A stretch of 64,000 nt of DNA from Haematobia irritans (Eukaryota; Arthropoda; Insecta; Diptera; Muscidae): the NCBI RefSeq assembly GCF_050003625.1, contig NC_134398.1, forward strand, positions 109,510,171-109,574,170, given 5' to 3'. The notes under the pieces were generated by a model. That model was not told the DNA's origin. It worked only from the letters and a program-made list of their open reading frames with translations, and searched no databases. Every line of letters starts with the position of its first letter. Within the stretch, counting starts at the first letter, position 1. The translations under genes were made by a program, and so were the position numbers. Shown here piece after piece: positions 1-11,354 of the stretch.

Positions 1-132
<132 letters not shown>

Positions 133-150
133 AGTTAAGTTATATATATA

Positions 151-533
151 AGTTAACGATACCGACGACACTAACGGCAAGATATACTCTGCACGCGCAG
201 GCCACAAGATGCTTACGCTGCAACTTAAGCGTTCCCATGAATGCCAGACGCTTACGTTGCAGGTAAACGTTCCCATGCCATCGGACACCAGCAGCAATCA
301 GCAGGTGAAGACCACGAATATGAATATGCTGCCAGGGAGAACTTGGAGGAGCGAACACCACGAAGTCACACGGATTAGTCGCGTTAATGTTTAATTATTT
401 TCAATTATTGTAATTGTTATTTTGGAAAAAATATAATTATTAATTTTAAAACTTTAATTCCCGGTGTTTCTCTGGCGCAGTTGGTCGCGCCTGACTTTAT
501 TTTTTTCGGTAAGTGCCGGGGAAATCCATTAAC
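151..533 (+). repeat. 5' LTR of the errantivirus-like element
   Basis: Begins AGTTAACG right after TATATATA and ends ...CATTAAC immediately before the PBS-like TGGCGCCC. The ends form the short AGTTAA/TTAAC inverted pair expected of gypsy-group LTRs. Length is about 383 bp. No second LTR is present for comparison, so the boundaries come from the end motifs and the PBS alone. Confidence 0.6.
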
Positions 534-551
534 TGGCGCCCGAGAGCAGGA
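534..551 (+). other. Primer-binding site, tRNA-Lys-like
   Basis: TGGCGCCCGAGAGCAGGA directly abuts the LTR end. The first ten bases match the complement of a tRNA-Lys 3' end including CCA. The remainder matches less well. It primes minus-strand DNA synthesis in this element class. An alternative TGGCGCAG at 473 was considered and set aside. Confidence 0.55.
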
Positions 552-819
552 ACACGCTAAAAAAAAGGATAGCGGAGTCCTGGATAAATTATAAAAAATC
601 TAACTCTAGCATTCCTATGGGACCCTGCAGAGTATAATATACAAAAGATTAAATAAAATATTATTATAAATTCAAAAATATAGTAATCTGAGTGATTCAT
701 ACGTGACCCTCCTCAGATATAAAATTAAAATAAATTAAATTGAAAAAAGATTTCTCCTTGGACGCGTCGCGAAGCCAAGACACAAAAAAAAATAAAAGAC
801 AGACAAAATTTAATAATAA

Positions 820-1165
820 AAAAAGGAAAGAAAAATCTATAATAAAAAGTGAAAAAACAAAGAAAACATATTTTTAAATCGAAGTAAAATTTTGAAAAGG
901 AAAAAAAGGAAAAGTTTAATAACAAAAAAAAAACTTTTTTTGAAAAATTGAATTTTGAATTTGAAAGTGAAAGAAAGGAATACATTTTTTTTAGAAAGAA
1001 AAAATTTATAATAAAAAGTGAAAAAACAAAGAAAACATATTTTTAAATCGAAGTGAAGTTTGAAAAGGAAATAAAGGAAAAGTTTAATAATAAAAAGCCT
1101 TTGTGAAGAAATTTGAAAAATTGAATTTTGAATTTGAAAGTGAAAGTGAAAGTGAAAAGAAAAAT
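820..1165 (+). repeat. Tandem duplication in the retroelement leader (period about 169 bp)
   Basis: The block around 841 (AATAAAAAGTGAAAAAAC, then AAATCGAAGT and TTGAATTTTGAATTTG) recurs around 1010 in the same order with small indels. It lies in the A-rich untranslated leader between PBS and gag and shows no coding potential. Confidence 0.8.
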
Positions 1166-1242
1166 TTTTTAAGAAAACATATACAAATTATTTCGGAGGA
1201 CCTGTGCACAAGAGGTAAGACCTAGATTTAGAGTTATATATA

Positions 1243-2339
1243 ATGGAGGAACTGAAAAATACAGTTACGACGTTGACGGGAGCCATAAATAGATTTATGG
1301 AGCAGATTAAGTCGGTCGAGGGGAGACTGACAGCCATTGAGACGACCTTACACGGAAACGTGTTAGGTCAAGTTATGTCGCGGCTCGAAGATTTGGAAAC
1401 GACACGGGAAGGTGTTGAAGCTCGCGTGAACAACGCTGTTAGGCCACTACAACGCCCACGTAATGTGGACGACCTTAGCGGTATATCTCGGTTGCCGGAT
1501 AGTGTGAAAGAGTTGCGCACGTTTGATGGTAACCCTACGCAATACGTCTCATGGATTCATTCTGTAGAATCCATTCTGAAGGACTTTGAGATCGTTAGGG
1601 ACGAACCGATTTACAGGGCGATTGTCCAAAGTATTCGTCAGAAGGTAATAGGTGCAGCCGACACAGCTCTGGTTGCTTATAATGTTTTTGATGGTAGCTG
1701 GGAGGATGTGAAAAGAGTCCTTTCGCTCCATTATGCTGACAAAAGAGATATCCAGACACTGGAGCACCAGCTCAATCGTCTATCGCAGGGATCTTCGTCT
1801 CTAGGGGAATTTTATTCTACGGTCAATCACCAACTTTCACCGATTGTCAATAAGCTTAAAACGGAATCTTTCAGTGAAGAAACAATTGGGGCTTTAGTTG
1901 AAAACTATCGTAACAGGGCGTTGGATATTTTTATCCGTGGCTTAAAACCGGATCTTTCTAGGATGATAATCATCCAAAGGCCGAAAACACTTCCTGAGGC
2001 ATACTCCGTTTGTCTCGAACTTCAAAATCTCACTATGAGAAATGATGTATTGCATACGAAGACAGGCACCTATAAAGGTGATTTGAAACCCATGGATACA
2101 ATAAATCACCCGTCGCCTTCCAGACCATGGAAACCTATGGTGATGCGGCCTGAAATGAGATGGCGACAGGCCGTTCGTCCAGGAGGTGTTAACTACAACT
2201 CACTTCATGGCTATAGTTCCGGTTCTAGACCTCCATTACCTCCACGGTATCCGGCTATTAAAAACGAGCCAATGGATGTAGACAGGTCCATCCAATCGAG
2301 ACATATAAACTATATGAACAACCCCAAAGGAGCTGTAAG
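1243..2339 (+). pseudogene. gag: Gag, 5' part, errantivirus-like
   Basis: Structural polyprotein that would build the virus-like particle. The ORF starts at ATG 1243 after the leader and is open to the hAT insertion at 2340; the remaining codons to 2478 are hAT sequence. The N-terminal ~60 residues look coiled-coil-like. A capsid-type region follows from about residue 90, beginning with RTFDGNP and a W in a WIHSVES context. No CCHC zinc knuckle is seen, normal for errantivirus gag. The product is interrupted near codon 363. When the TSDs are aligned, the upstream reading frame differs by one base from the downstream frame, so a small indel also disrupts it. Family placement is confident, subfamily not. 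Confidence 0.8.
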
Positions 2340-2520
2340 CAGGGATCCGGAGCGGTCCATTTTTTTCGCTCCGCTCCGCTCCCGCTCCGGAGAAAAAAAA
2401 ACCGCTCCGCTCCGAGAAAAAAAAAATCGCTCCGCTCCGCTCCACGCTCCGCTCCGCTCCTCTTCGAGAAAATTATAGTACAAAAATTGTATTATTTGTT
2501 CAATTGAGTTTTATTTTATT

Positions 2521-3161
2521 TAGAAAAATCGGGCGGTACATATATGGGAGCTATAGCTAAATCTGAACCGATTTCGATGATTTTTTGCACATATAGTTAG
2601 TGCTATAGAAGATTACATTTCGCCAACTTTGAGTAAGATCGGTTGATAAATAAGGGTTTTATGACCTAATTTGACAAAATCGGGCGATACATATATATGG
2701 GACCTATATGTAAATCTGAACCGATTTCGATGAAATTTTCAGACTTAAAGGGTGATACAGAAGATTATTTTGTGCTAAATTTGACGACGATCGGTTAGTA
2801 AAAAAAGTGCAACGTGAACCCATTTGTCGAAATCGGGCAATACATATATATGGGAGCTATATCTAAATTTAATCCGATTTCTTCCAAATTCAATAACGTT
2901 CGTCCTTGTGCCCAAAAAAACTCCCTGTACCAAATTTCATCAAAATCGGTTAATAATTGCGACCGAAATCCTGTGAACAACAAATTCATGGACAGACGGA
3001 CGGATGGACGGACGGACGCCAAGCGCTAGATCGACTCAGGAGGTGATTCTGAGTCGATCGGTATATATTTTATGGGGTCTAAAATCAATATTTCTTGTAG
3101 GCACATTTTTTGGCAGATCAAACTTATTATACCCTAACCACTATGTGGTTTAGGGTATAAT
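2521..3161 (+). repeat. Hairpin-ended modular repeat (inside the hAT element)
   Basis: Contains repeats of TATATGGGAGCTATA followed by AATCTGAACCGATTTC-like units. Then come a GACGGACGGA run and an ATCGACTCAGG motif, and it ends in a foldback TATACCCTAACCAC / GTGGTTTAGGGTATA at about 3129-3161. The same architecture recurs at 13755-15107, 38803-39180 and 61790-62820. It is non-coding. The 5' end is not clear. The superfamily is not known to me. Confidence 0.7.
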
Positions 3162-3239
3162 GACTTTAACACAATGTGTTGAAACATTTTATTAATTATG
3201 AAGATTTTTTCAGAAATATTAAATCCATTTTGACTTCAT

Positions 3240-4605
3240 TAAAACGTAATTTTCATTCATGTTAGGATACACATTTTTATGTCGAATCATTTAGCTATAA
3301 GGATAAACAGACTTCATTGAAAAGTTTAGAGACTTTTAGACAAGGAAAAACTTTTTTTTTCAGAGAAATACGTCTTCTATTCTAAGCAAAATTCGTATAT
3401 GAAGCATGTGAAGTATTTGGCCTCCCGACAATATTCTTTGCGGTGCACCATCTTCTATTTAATATGTGATAGAAACCAAATTTATGAAAATGGACCAAAA
3501 TGGACCAAATTCTGTTTGGTCTGACCATCGGACCAAATTTAAAAATTAGAAATCTTTTGGACCAATTTTGGTCCGATCGGACCAAAACGGCAACGCTGAT
3601 TGGAATTGAAAGTCTATACACAGAGTAGAAGTAACTACTCTCCGAAAGTTTTTTTTTTGTTTTGCAACAGACGTAGAGAAGAGGTTTTGTTATATTTGTA
3701 ATGTGTGTGTGTATGTTTATGTTTGCAACAACCTCCATCGACATCAGTCCGTGGTATACCTACGAATATTCTTACTCAGATCTAGTGTTACCTAATTTCG
3801 CTTTTTTCCCCTTTATTGTATAATAAATGTATATGCGCACATTTTTCAACCAAAATTGAAACTATCCATAATTTTAATTAAATTTTCGAGAACTAATATC
3901 AGAAATAAGAGAATGCTAGGATATAGTACAATAGTAAAGCAAATGTGAATGAAAAAAAGCATGTCCGGTTCCAAAGATTTTGTCTTTACTTTAACAGTTT
4001 GGGTATTAATTCCGAGCCAAAGAAGCGGAGAATACAAGTAAGGATACTTTAAAGACGTAATTCTCTTTTAAATTTGGGGGTTATGTACTTGCTTCTAGGA
4101 AGCAAATGTTAATTTTTCATTTTTTTAGATCTTTTTCGTCAGTTGTTATCAAAATCCTTTAAAAACGAGTTAACGAGTTATTTTTTTTTTTGCACATTAA
4201 GACTCGACTTCCAGTAGAAATTATGCTATGTTTCAAGTAAAAAGCGTCTTTAAAATAAAGTGTTGAAAAACATGTCTTATTTTTTAACGATTTTTTGCTT
4301 TGTAGGCAAGATGTAAAAAGGAAACAAATTTAAAGATAATTTTATTAATTTTAAAGATTTTTTTTAATTATTAAAGTCACGTTTACCTTACCTCAAAAAT
4401 TTTATCTTTCATGTTATGATACACATTTTTAAGTAAAATCACTTAATTATAAGGACATTACAACTTCATTCAAAAGTTTATTGCCTTTTGGACAAGAAAA
4501 AAAACTTTATTTTAGAGAAATGGGTCTTCCATGTTAAGCAAAATTTGCATTCTTATTCTAAGGACATGGAATCTTTGACTTCACGACAATATTTTTTTCA
4601 GTGTA
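3240..4605. repeat. Diverged direct duplication within the hAT interior (3240-3440 and 4400-4605)
   Basis: Both blocks share the series TCATGTTA.GATACACATTTTTA, ATAAGGA, ACTTCATT.AAAAGTTTA, CTTTT.GACAAG and CGACAATATT. They have visibly diverged, so the duplication is older than the others in this window. No protein-like reading frame is conserved between them. The sequence between is AT-rich without recognised features. Confidence 0.65.
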
Positions 4606-5063
4606 GAAAACTAAAAAATTAAATATAAATAAGATCGTTTAATTGCATTTATTTGACGTTCATTACAAACATCTTTGTAGTAATACGGGATGAAATTGAT
4701 CGAAAGTACTGTTGTTACTTTTACAACACATACTAGATATATATTTTGACATTTGCCGTTTTTGAAAACAATTACTAAAAAACACGTTGTGTTTTCCCCA
4801 ATGTACGTACGTACAAAAATACATATCGTACATTTTAAACGTTTACTCACACTACGCTAAGTACTAGCTAAATTTGAAATTACCTACACAGTGTAATTTC
4901 AAAGTTACACATTTCATTCAAGTAATATTTTATTCGGAGCGGAGCGGTTTTTCATTTGGAAACCGCTCCGCTTCCGCTCCGCTCCGGATTTTAGAAATAC
5001 CGCTCCCGCTCCGCTCCCGCTCCGGCAAAAAAAGGGCTTGCTCCGCTCCGCTCCGGATCCCTG

Positions 5064-5224
5064 GCTGTAAGTACGTTAATATCAAACAACCTCGCCAGTA
5101 TCACATAGAAACCGAAACAGATGTGGCCGCTCCTGCTGAAGACTCGGTGGAAGAAATCTATATGGAGCATCCAGATGGTGAAGTAAATTTTATGGAAGTC
5201 GCCGATCCAGCCTGCCTTACATAG
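5064..5224 (+). pseudogene. gag: Gag, 3' part
   Basis: Resumes after the hAT element with an acidic C-terminal segment ending ADPACLT and a TAG at 5222-5224. The protease frame overlaps this end at 5212 and lies in the -1 frame. That is the arrangement errantiviruses use for programmed -1 gag-pol frameshifting. No slippery heptamer is obvious here, so the mechanism is by analogy. Confidence 0.7.
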
Positions 5225-5616
5225 AATACTCCCTAAAAAACCAAAAAACATTACAATTTCTGATTGATACGGGCTCAAACAAGAACTTCTGTGGTCCATA
5301 CCTATCCAATGGCAGTACACCTCTAGATAGACCAATCGTAATACGTTCAGTGGGAGGTGACATAAGTATCGACAGGAAAGTGACAGGGAAGTTTTTTAAT
5401 TATGTCGGTATAGACAAATTGATTTCGTTTTATATATTACCAAACTTAGATTCATTTGATGGGATAATTGGGGATGATACCCTTAAAGAATTGAGTGCTG
5501 TTGTGGATAGGAAAAATAATATTTTATTGTTACTTAATAACATCGAAATTCCTTTGAAAGAGAAACGGATGCAGGAAATCAACTACATTTTGAATTTTCG
5601 AAGAATTTTCGCCTGA
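5212..5616 (+). pseudogene. Retroelement protease domain (pol start)
   Basis: Aspartic protease that would cleave the polyprotein. The open frame from 5212 contains the active-site motif LIDTGSN (about 5261-5281), followed by a hydrophobic GDDTL-type second half. The frame ends at a TGA at 5614, whereas homologous sequence continues in another frame from about 5600. A small indel near 5598 has therefore broken pol here. Confidence 0.8.
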
Positions 5617-5830
5617 AATAAAATCAAGAATAGAAGGACTTATCGACAAATACAAACCATTATTTGGACCTTTAGATGGAAGTGAATTAGCAGATTCATC
5701 AGATTCGGCCAGCACGGCCGACATAAGAACTAGCACAGACGAGCCAATTTACACTAAAAGTTATCCTTACCCTGCATGTATGAGGGAGGAAGTGAACAGA
5801 CAAGTTGAGGAATTGCTATCAGAAGGAGGA
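5600..5830 (+). pseudogene. Reverse transcriptase N-terminal remnant
   Basis: Open frame (SPEIKSR..., then a PIYTKSYPYP-like stretch around 5738-5768) typical of the segment just before the RT fingers in gypsy-type pol. It stops at about 5830, where the sequence jumps directly into RNase H. The whole RT palm with its catalytic YxDD box is missing. The deletion removes several hundred codons relative to a full-length pol. Confidence 0.75.
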
Positions 5831-7568
5831 AAATTACGCTACTAATGAAAAAGAAATGTTGGCTATAGTGTGGGCCCTCGACAATCTGAGAAATTATTTG
5901 TATGGAGCGAAAAAGATTAAAATTTATACCGACCACCAGCCCCTCACTTTTGCCTTAGGTAATAGGAACTTTAATGCCAAGCTCAAGAGATGGAAGGCTC
6001 GGATTGAAGAGTATAATCACGAGTTGATTTACAAACCAGGTAAATCGAACTATGTGGCAGATGCTCTATATAGATTAAAATCTTTTTCCGATCACTTGTA
6101 CCATTCTTCTACTGATACAGCTAGTGAGGGAAGAACTGAGCAAGACGAACTGTTATATCCATGTTGCCTCCGAGGGCAACATGGATATAACAGAAGACAC
6201 ACTAACAGCCTCAGAAGGTAACAACTATGATGGTATGTCATCTTGTGCTACAATTCATAGTGCAGAACAGGATTCTTCTGACCTGATACCCCATGTAGAG
6301 GCACCAATAAATGTCTTTAGAAACCAAATAATAATAGGCCAAGGAATCGACATGATTGCAGTTGAAGAACCCCATCGTGGATACACTAGGCACTTTGTAT
6401 CTTCCAAACAATGGGATAGGTCTTCGCTTGTCACGACATTGAAGGAGAGGTTACAACCCAACATTGTGAATGGCATCAAAGTCCCAGAGAATTTGCTTGG
6501 TGAGATGCAGGAGATCTATGTGGAACACTTTTCGCAATACAAGATACGATTTACTCAAAAGATGGTGACAGACATCACTTCAAAAGAACGCCAATTTGAA
6601 ATAATTCAGTCGGAACATAGGAGGGCGCATCGCACTCCTCGAGAAAATAGAGAACAAATCTTGGAACAATTTTACTTCCCAAAGACCCCAAATGAACGCT
6701 AGCATCAACAGATATGTGGCCACCTGTGATGCATGCAATTGTTGTAAATATGACAGGAAGCCTGCACGGCCACAGCATCAGAGAACTCCGGACCCCAGGT
6801 ACCCGTGTGAAATCCTTCACATGGATATTATGGAGATCCAAGGACAGAAATTTTTGACATGCATTAACAAATTCACGAAATTCGCAAAGTTTTTCGGCAT
6901 CAAGAATAGGTCATTGTTGGAAGTGAGAAGAAAATTAATTAAGGTTTTACACTTTTTTTACGGCACCCAGAATTCTTGTCACGGACAATGAGAGTAGTTT
7001 TATTAGCCCTTTAATGGAAAATTGTATTAGGTCTCTTGGTATTCAGTTATATCTTACTCCTTCACAGCGGAGTGAAGTCAATGGGCAAGTCGAAAGGCTG
7101 CACTCAACCATCATCGAGATATATAGGTGTCTGAGGACGGAGTATCCGGATCTGTCAGTGAAAGAGTTAGTCGAAATCTGTGTTGATTGGTACAACAATA
7201 CAATCCACTCGGTAACAAAGAAGAGACCCAGAGACTTATTTTTCAATAGAATTAAAGGGGCAAGCTATGAAAAATTGCTCTCTGAACAAGCGAAGGTGAA
7301 TAAGGATCTTAGACGTGATTTAAGACGAAGAATGACGGTTCGTAACAAGAAAATAAACGAGAGGCGACAAGGGCCGAAGAAATATAGAAAGGGAGATGTT
7401 ATATATTTTGCAATTAAAACAATTAAAGGAAAGAACAAGGCCTTATTTAGAAAGGAGGTTGTAGAAAAAGATAACAGGGTAACTGTACTGACAAGGAGTG
7501 GTAGACGAATTCATAAGCAGAACATAAAGAACATAGGCACACCGACCAAAAGCAAAAGCTCTCCATAA
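5829..7568 (+). pseudogene. Pol: RNase H and integrase
   Basis: RNase H begins in ENYATNEKEMLAIVWAL (from about 5829) and continues through IYTDHQPL and a VADALYRL segment (RLKS follows). The linker is open to about 6702. The integrase has an N-terminal zinc-binding region with CDACNCCK (about 6724-6750). Its catalytic core has D at 6824 (HMDIM), D at 6984 (TDNESS) and E at 7092 (QVERLHS). The last two are 35 residues apart, the D,D35E spacing. Frame changes near 6180, 6700 and 6990 break it. The C-terminal basic region runs to the stop at 7568. Function is lost, identity is firm. Confidence 0.85.
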
Positions 7569-8656
7569 AAACGGACGCATTAGGCTCCTACCTCCTTGTG
7601 CACACGACCGAAAATTTAATTTTGAACATTAAACCTGTCCTTATGTCAAAATGATATCAAATATCATTTCCTTTTGCGAAAAATATAATGCAAAAAAGAG
7701 AAATAAAAAATATTACAAAATACAAACGAAATACAAGAAATTGAAAAATAAATGAAAATACAGGAATGATAACAAATGGCCCCTAAAGAAATCTAAATTT
7801 CAAGTGGTAAGAGTTAAATTGCGCTGGGGTTCAAATCTCCATGGGCCCATGAGAACAAAGATATGCCTGAAAATCATTCGCATATGATGTGAACGGCTGC
7901 ACATCATAGGTCATGGTTTTATAAAAAATATTAAGAAAAGAAATATTAAAAACCGATACTAATATGTGTACCTTCATATAAATTATATGCCAAAAAATCA
8001 TTCGCTAGTGATGTGTTTGAACAAGTTGCGTACAGGCTTAAAGGCGCAATGGCGACACATCATGGGCCATGATTTTATAAAAAAATATACAAATGGTACT
8101 GATTGTAAGAAAAAAAAAAACAAAAACAAAAAATGATATAAGAATAATCATGAAAGAATGAAAATTGAGAATGAATGAAATTAAGAAATGATATGTTGAT
8201 AAAAAGATAAATGTATTTACATAATTAACAAGAGCCGGCCTGTAAGTGGGGACCAGTTGTACCTTAGTAGGTTGTGGGAGGCATGCCTGCTTGCGACTAA
8301 AAAGGAATTATGCGACCCCTCCATGGCAGTTCGAGAGAAAAGCTAAATACATCCACTAGAAAAAGAAAACACAAAAAATGAAAAAATTACATACATGAAC
8401 AAAAGCAAGCAATTTTTGAACTATTAAGCACAAAGAAAATAAAGAAAAGCTAACACCACTAATGAGAGAATGAAGAATGTAAAAATAACATGATTTACGA
8501 AAAAAAATGAATACTAACATTATATACTATCTAATCAACTAAATTCAAAAGATAAACAAAAAGAAAAAAAGAAGAGAAAAAGAGAAAACCTGTTTATAAC
8601 CTAGCACTCAAGAAAAAAGAAAATTTTTTGATTCCTTTTGAAGATTACTTCCAGAT
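7569..8656 (+). other. Untranslated stretch between pol and env
   Basis: A-rich with no ORF of note. It contains an imperfect direct duplication (about 7862-7935 and 7986-8092) built on CATTCGC.A.GTGATGTG and CACATCAT.GG.CATG.TTTTATAAAAAA. In env-bearing retroelements the env mRNA is spliced across this zone, but I could not identify a convincing splice pair. Confidence 0.5.
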
Positions 8657-9495
8657 ATGTTGCTTCAGTGGATTTTGACATTACTCGTCCTCGTGACTCC
8701 AATGCATACAATCCGGATATACCACTACGAGACACCCTTGGTATCACTCGAAGCCGGCAATGGATGGATAGTAGATGGAAATTTTAAACTAATACATATT
8801 ATTGATTTGGATAATTATATAACGATCCTCACTAATGTATCAACCACCATCCAAAACCAACTCCCCCCAAGCAAAGGCAAAGACTTCATTATGCATCACC
8901 TGTCCCAGACGAATGAACGCCTCGAAGAACTTAGGAGCGTGAAGAAAAGGGCTCCAAGGATTGGATTGGGTCCGCATGGAAATGGGTCGCTGGAAACCCT
9001 GATGCCTCTGATTGGAATTCGATGCTCATGAGCCAGAACAACATCATTCATAACAATAACGAACAGTTTAAAATAAATAGCAACCTACAACAAGGAATGG
9101 ACCGTATAGTCCGGAAGATCGATGAGGTTGTTGCAAGAATGAATAATGGTACAAATGGCAAAGATTTGGATAGAATCGAGCGAATTACCATGGGCAAGTT
9201 ATTGGTTCTTAAAGATGAGGTCAATGAAATCGTCCGAGCTTGTCAATTGGCAAAAAAGGAATCGTGAACACAAACTTATTAAATCAAGAGAAAATCAACG
9301 AGATAATCGATGAACTATGGCTTCTATTATGTTGCTATAAGGAAGCGTCCTCTCGATTCCGAAGTTGGGAAAAGACTTTTATAACCAACTAATCGTAAGA
9401 GCAACCATTCGTGAGGGAAGACAAATTGACCTGAAATTCGACAAGATTTTAATTAACGAAGCTGTCATCTATGGCCTTAAAAGCAGCTGTCTCTC
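8657..9495 (+). pseudogene. env: Env-like fusion glycoprotein remnant
   Basis: The ORF starts at ATG 8657 with a hydrophobic signal peptide (about residues 1-18). A basic furin-type site (SVKKR, near residue 101) is followed by a glycine-rich segment where the fusion peptide of insect retroviral Env/baculovirus F-type proteins lies. A frameshift near 8965 moves the ectodomain into the frame read at 9022-9267 (heptad-like helices). A second frameshift at the A-run near 9256 moves it again, and coding-like sequence then runs to about 9495. There the TIR element begins and removes the transmembrane anchor. The protein cannot be made from this locus. Identification relies on position after pol, signal peptide and cleavage site. 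Confidence 0.7.
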
Positions 9496-9497
9496 CA

Positions 9498-11354
9498 CAC
9501 ACAAAAAATTATCACCAACATTTTTTCAATTAAACACTTAATTGAATTTGGAAACGGATTCAATTAATATGTTAATTGATTCAATTAATTATTTAATCAA
9601 ATCCGAATAAAAACCAATTAAAAAATGATTGATATTTGTTACGTTTCCAATTAAAATATTAATTGATTCAATCAATTTGTTAATCAATTCGGAAATAATT
9701 TTCAATTACAAACGTGATTGAAAAATTTTCCGTTTCCAATTACACATGCGATTGATCCAATCACCTTCGTGATTGAAATTGAATAATTTTGAGCGATGGA
9801 AAGAGCGAAAAGAGAACAAGAGAACGGGTATTTATTCTACAATGTATAATGGAGAGATCAGTCTGTGGAAGTAACTCGTAACGAACGGTCGGGTTTTTAT
9901 TTTTCGCGTAAATTGAAAAACATTATTGGCGACATTATGTCTGCTGCATTAAAAATGTGTGCATAAATATTTTGAACGCAACAACAAATCATAGCAAAGG
10001 GTTGAAATAAATAAAGTGTGCAACAACAAATGTCCACGTGGTAAAGGTTTGAAAAAATATATGAAAGAACGCATTTGAAAATATTTTTTATTCATTTCTT
10101 TTAGTGACCAATTTTATTTCGTAAAAATGACCAATCAATCCCATCAACTCAATCATTTTATCAAATATATAAGAATATAAGAATATGTTTGTAATCAAAA
10201 GGTGGGTACCGTATTGATCTTTTAAAATTATAAATTTCTTCCTTAAAAACAAGAGCGGTATGAGTTTTTTGGAAGATTCACCTTGAAGTTGCCAAGTAGC
10301 GTTGGCATTAAATTGCATTTTTGTTTTACCTGCCTTTTTCAGTTTGAACCCAAGTAGAGAGCAATATATCTGATATATAAACTAATGAGCTGAATTATGT
10401 AATGGTAAAAAGTTCTTTCTTTCTATTTATATTTTTTCTATTTCCAGAACTTGCAAAGCATCATCAATATAATACCAAATATTACATTCCTTTCCCATTA
10501 TTTTTGTCTTTGATTGGTTCAAATTTTAATAGACGATTTCAATGTGTGGAAATTTTGGAAAGCAATTGTTACTAAAATTAAATTACCGAGCTCCTTAATA
10601 CACCTTTTTATGCTAAAAGACTACAACTGCAAAAGAAGATTATAAATCTGCAACCTGGAACTAAGAACTGAACTTGATATTCTATGCAGGTAATGTTTAC
10701 CAAAATTAACTTTTAATTGAACAAAATTAATTTCTAATTATTCTGTTTACTTTCAGAAAAACTAACTTAGCTTACAGGCTGCTGATTTATTGGAAATCAA
10801 GGCGCATCTACAATTAGAAGGAACATGCTGACATGGTTATTATGATAAGGAAGATAGTTTATAAGGGATATAGTTTATTTTTTTCACCTTATGGTTGTTA
10901 TTGATAGTAATTGTATGTGTACATTATGTTAGAACAAAACATACAAGAACCAAATTTATTTGTCTATTGCATAATTAAAAAAATAAAATATTGAATATGT
11001 TTTATAAGAAACACATGTTTTCTTTTTGGGGGCGCAATATATAAATTATTTGATTGAAATTTATAGCCAATTGCAATTAATTATTTAATTGAATGAATCA
11101 AATAGTTGATTGATTTTGAATTTTATGTTATGTTGAATTTTATGTTAAAAATCAATCACGTTTTTAATTGATTCAATCACACAATTAATTGATTCCGTGA
11201 CAAAAGTCAATTAAATTTTTAATTGAAAATCGTGTTGGTTTTCAATCAAAATGGGTGATTGATACTATCATTTTCGTGATTGAAGACATTTCAATTAAAA
11301 AAATGATTGAATCCGCTATTTTCGTGATTGAAATCAAAAAAAAAATTTTGTGTG
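9498..11354. mobile_element. TIR element with ATTGATTCAAT subterminal repeats, copy 1
   Basis: Ends CACACAAAAAATT... and ...AATTTTGTGTG. Each end carries several hundred bases packed with AATTGATTCAATT-type motifs in inverted arrangement (9520-9790 and 11040-11340). The interior has no transposase. A minus-strand 76-codon ORF lies at 10088-10318. A plausible plus-strand intron is GCAG|GTAATG...TTTACTTTCAG (about 10688-10757), with an AATAAA at about 10982. It may therefore be transcribed, but no known protein is recognised. No clear target duplication is visible, so the superfamily is open. Confidence 0.65.

Larger units (their letters stand above)
2340..5063. mobile_element. Non-autonomous hAT-type element inserted in gag
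   Basis: Perfect 16-bp terminal inverted repeats CAGGGATCCGGAGCGG (2340-2355) and its complement (5048-5063). The flanking 8-bp direct duplication GCTGTAAG is at 2332-2339 and 5064-5071. CAGGG-type ends plus an 8-bp duplication are diagnostic of the hAT superfamily. Both ends carry subterminal clusters of GCTCCGCTCC-type repeats in inverted orientation (about 2350-2460 and 4936-5060), plausibly transposase-binding arrays. The 2.7-kb interior has no transposase-like ORF. It holds a hairpin-ended repeat (2521-3161) and two diverged copies of a ~200-bp sequence. The stretch 3450-4390 and 4605-4930 shows nothing recognisable. Confidence 0.92.
151..9495 (+). mobile_element. Errantivirus-like Ty3/gypsy element, decayed, 3' end lost
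   Basis: The order is LTR, primer-binding site, A-rich leader, gag, protease, reverse transcriptase remnant, RNase H, integrase, then env: the layout of insect errantiviruses (gypsy group). The LTR starts AGTTAA directly after TATATATA, which fits the TATA-type target preference of that group. The copy is dead. A hAT element splits gag, most of the RT is deleted, and protease/pol/env carry frameshifts. The env tail is cut by a TIR element at 9498. No 3' LTR is seen in this window. Group assignment rests on domain order and on motifs in integrase and env. It could belong to any env-bearing gypsy lineage of flies. Confidence 0.85.

Noticed and set aside
473..489. TGGCGCAGTTGGTCGCG as a tRNA-Ser primer-binding site
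   Set aside because: The first bases fit a tRNA-Ser end but the rest does not, and the LTR-like end TTAAC directly before TGGCGCCC at 534 gives a better LTR/PBS junction.
2236..2478. ORF tail rich in R/S/P extending gag past 2340, and the minus ORF over it
   Set aside because: These codons are hAT terminal GCTCC repeats, not protein-coding sequence.
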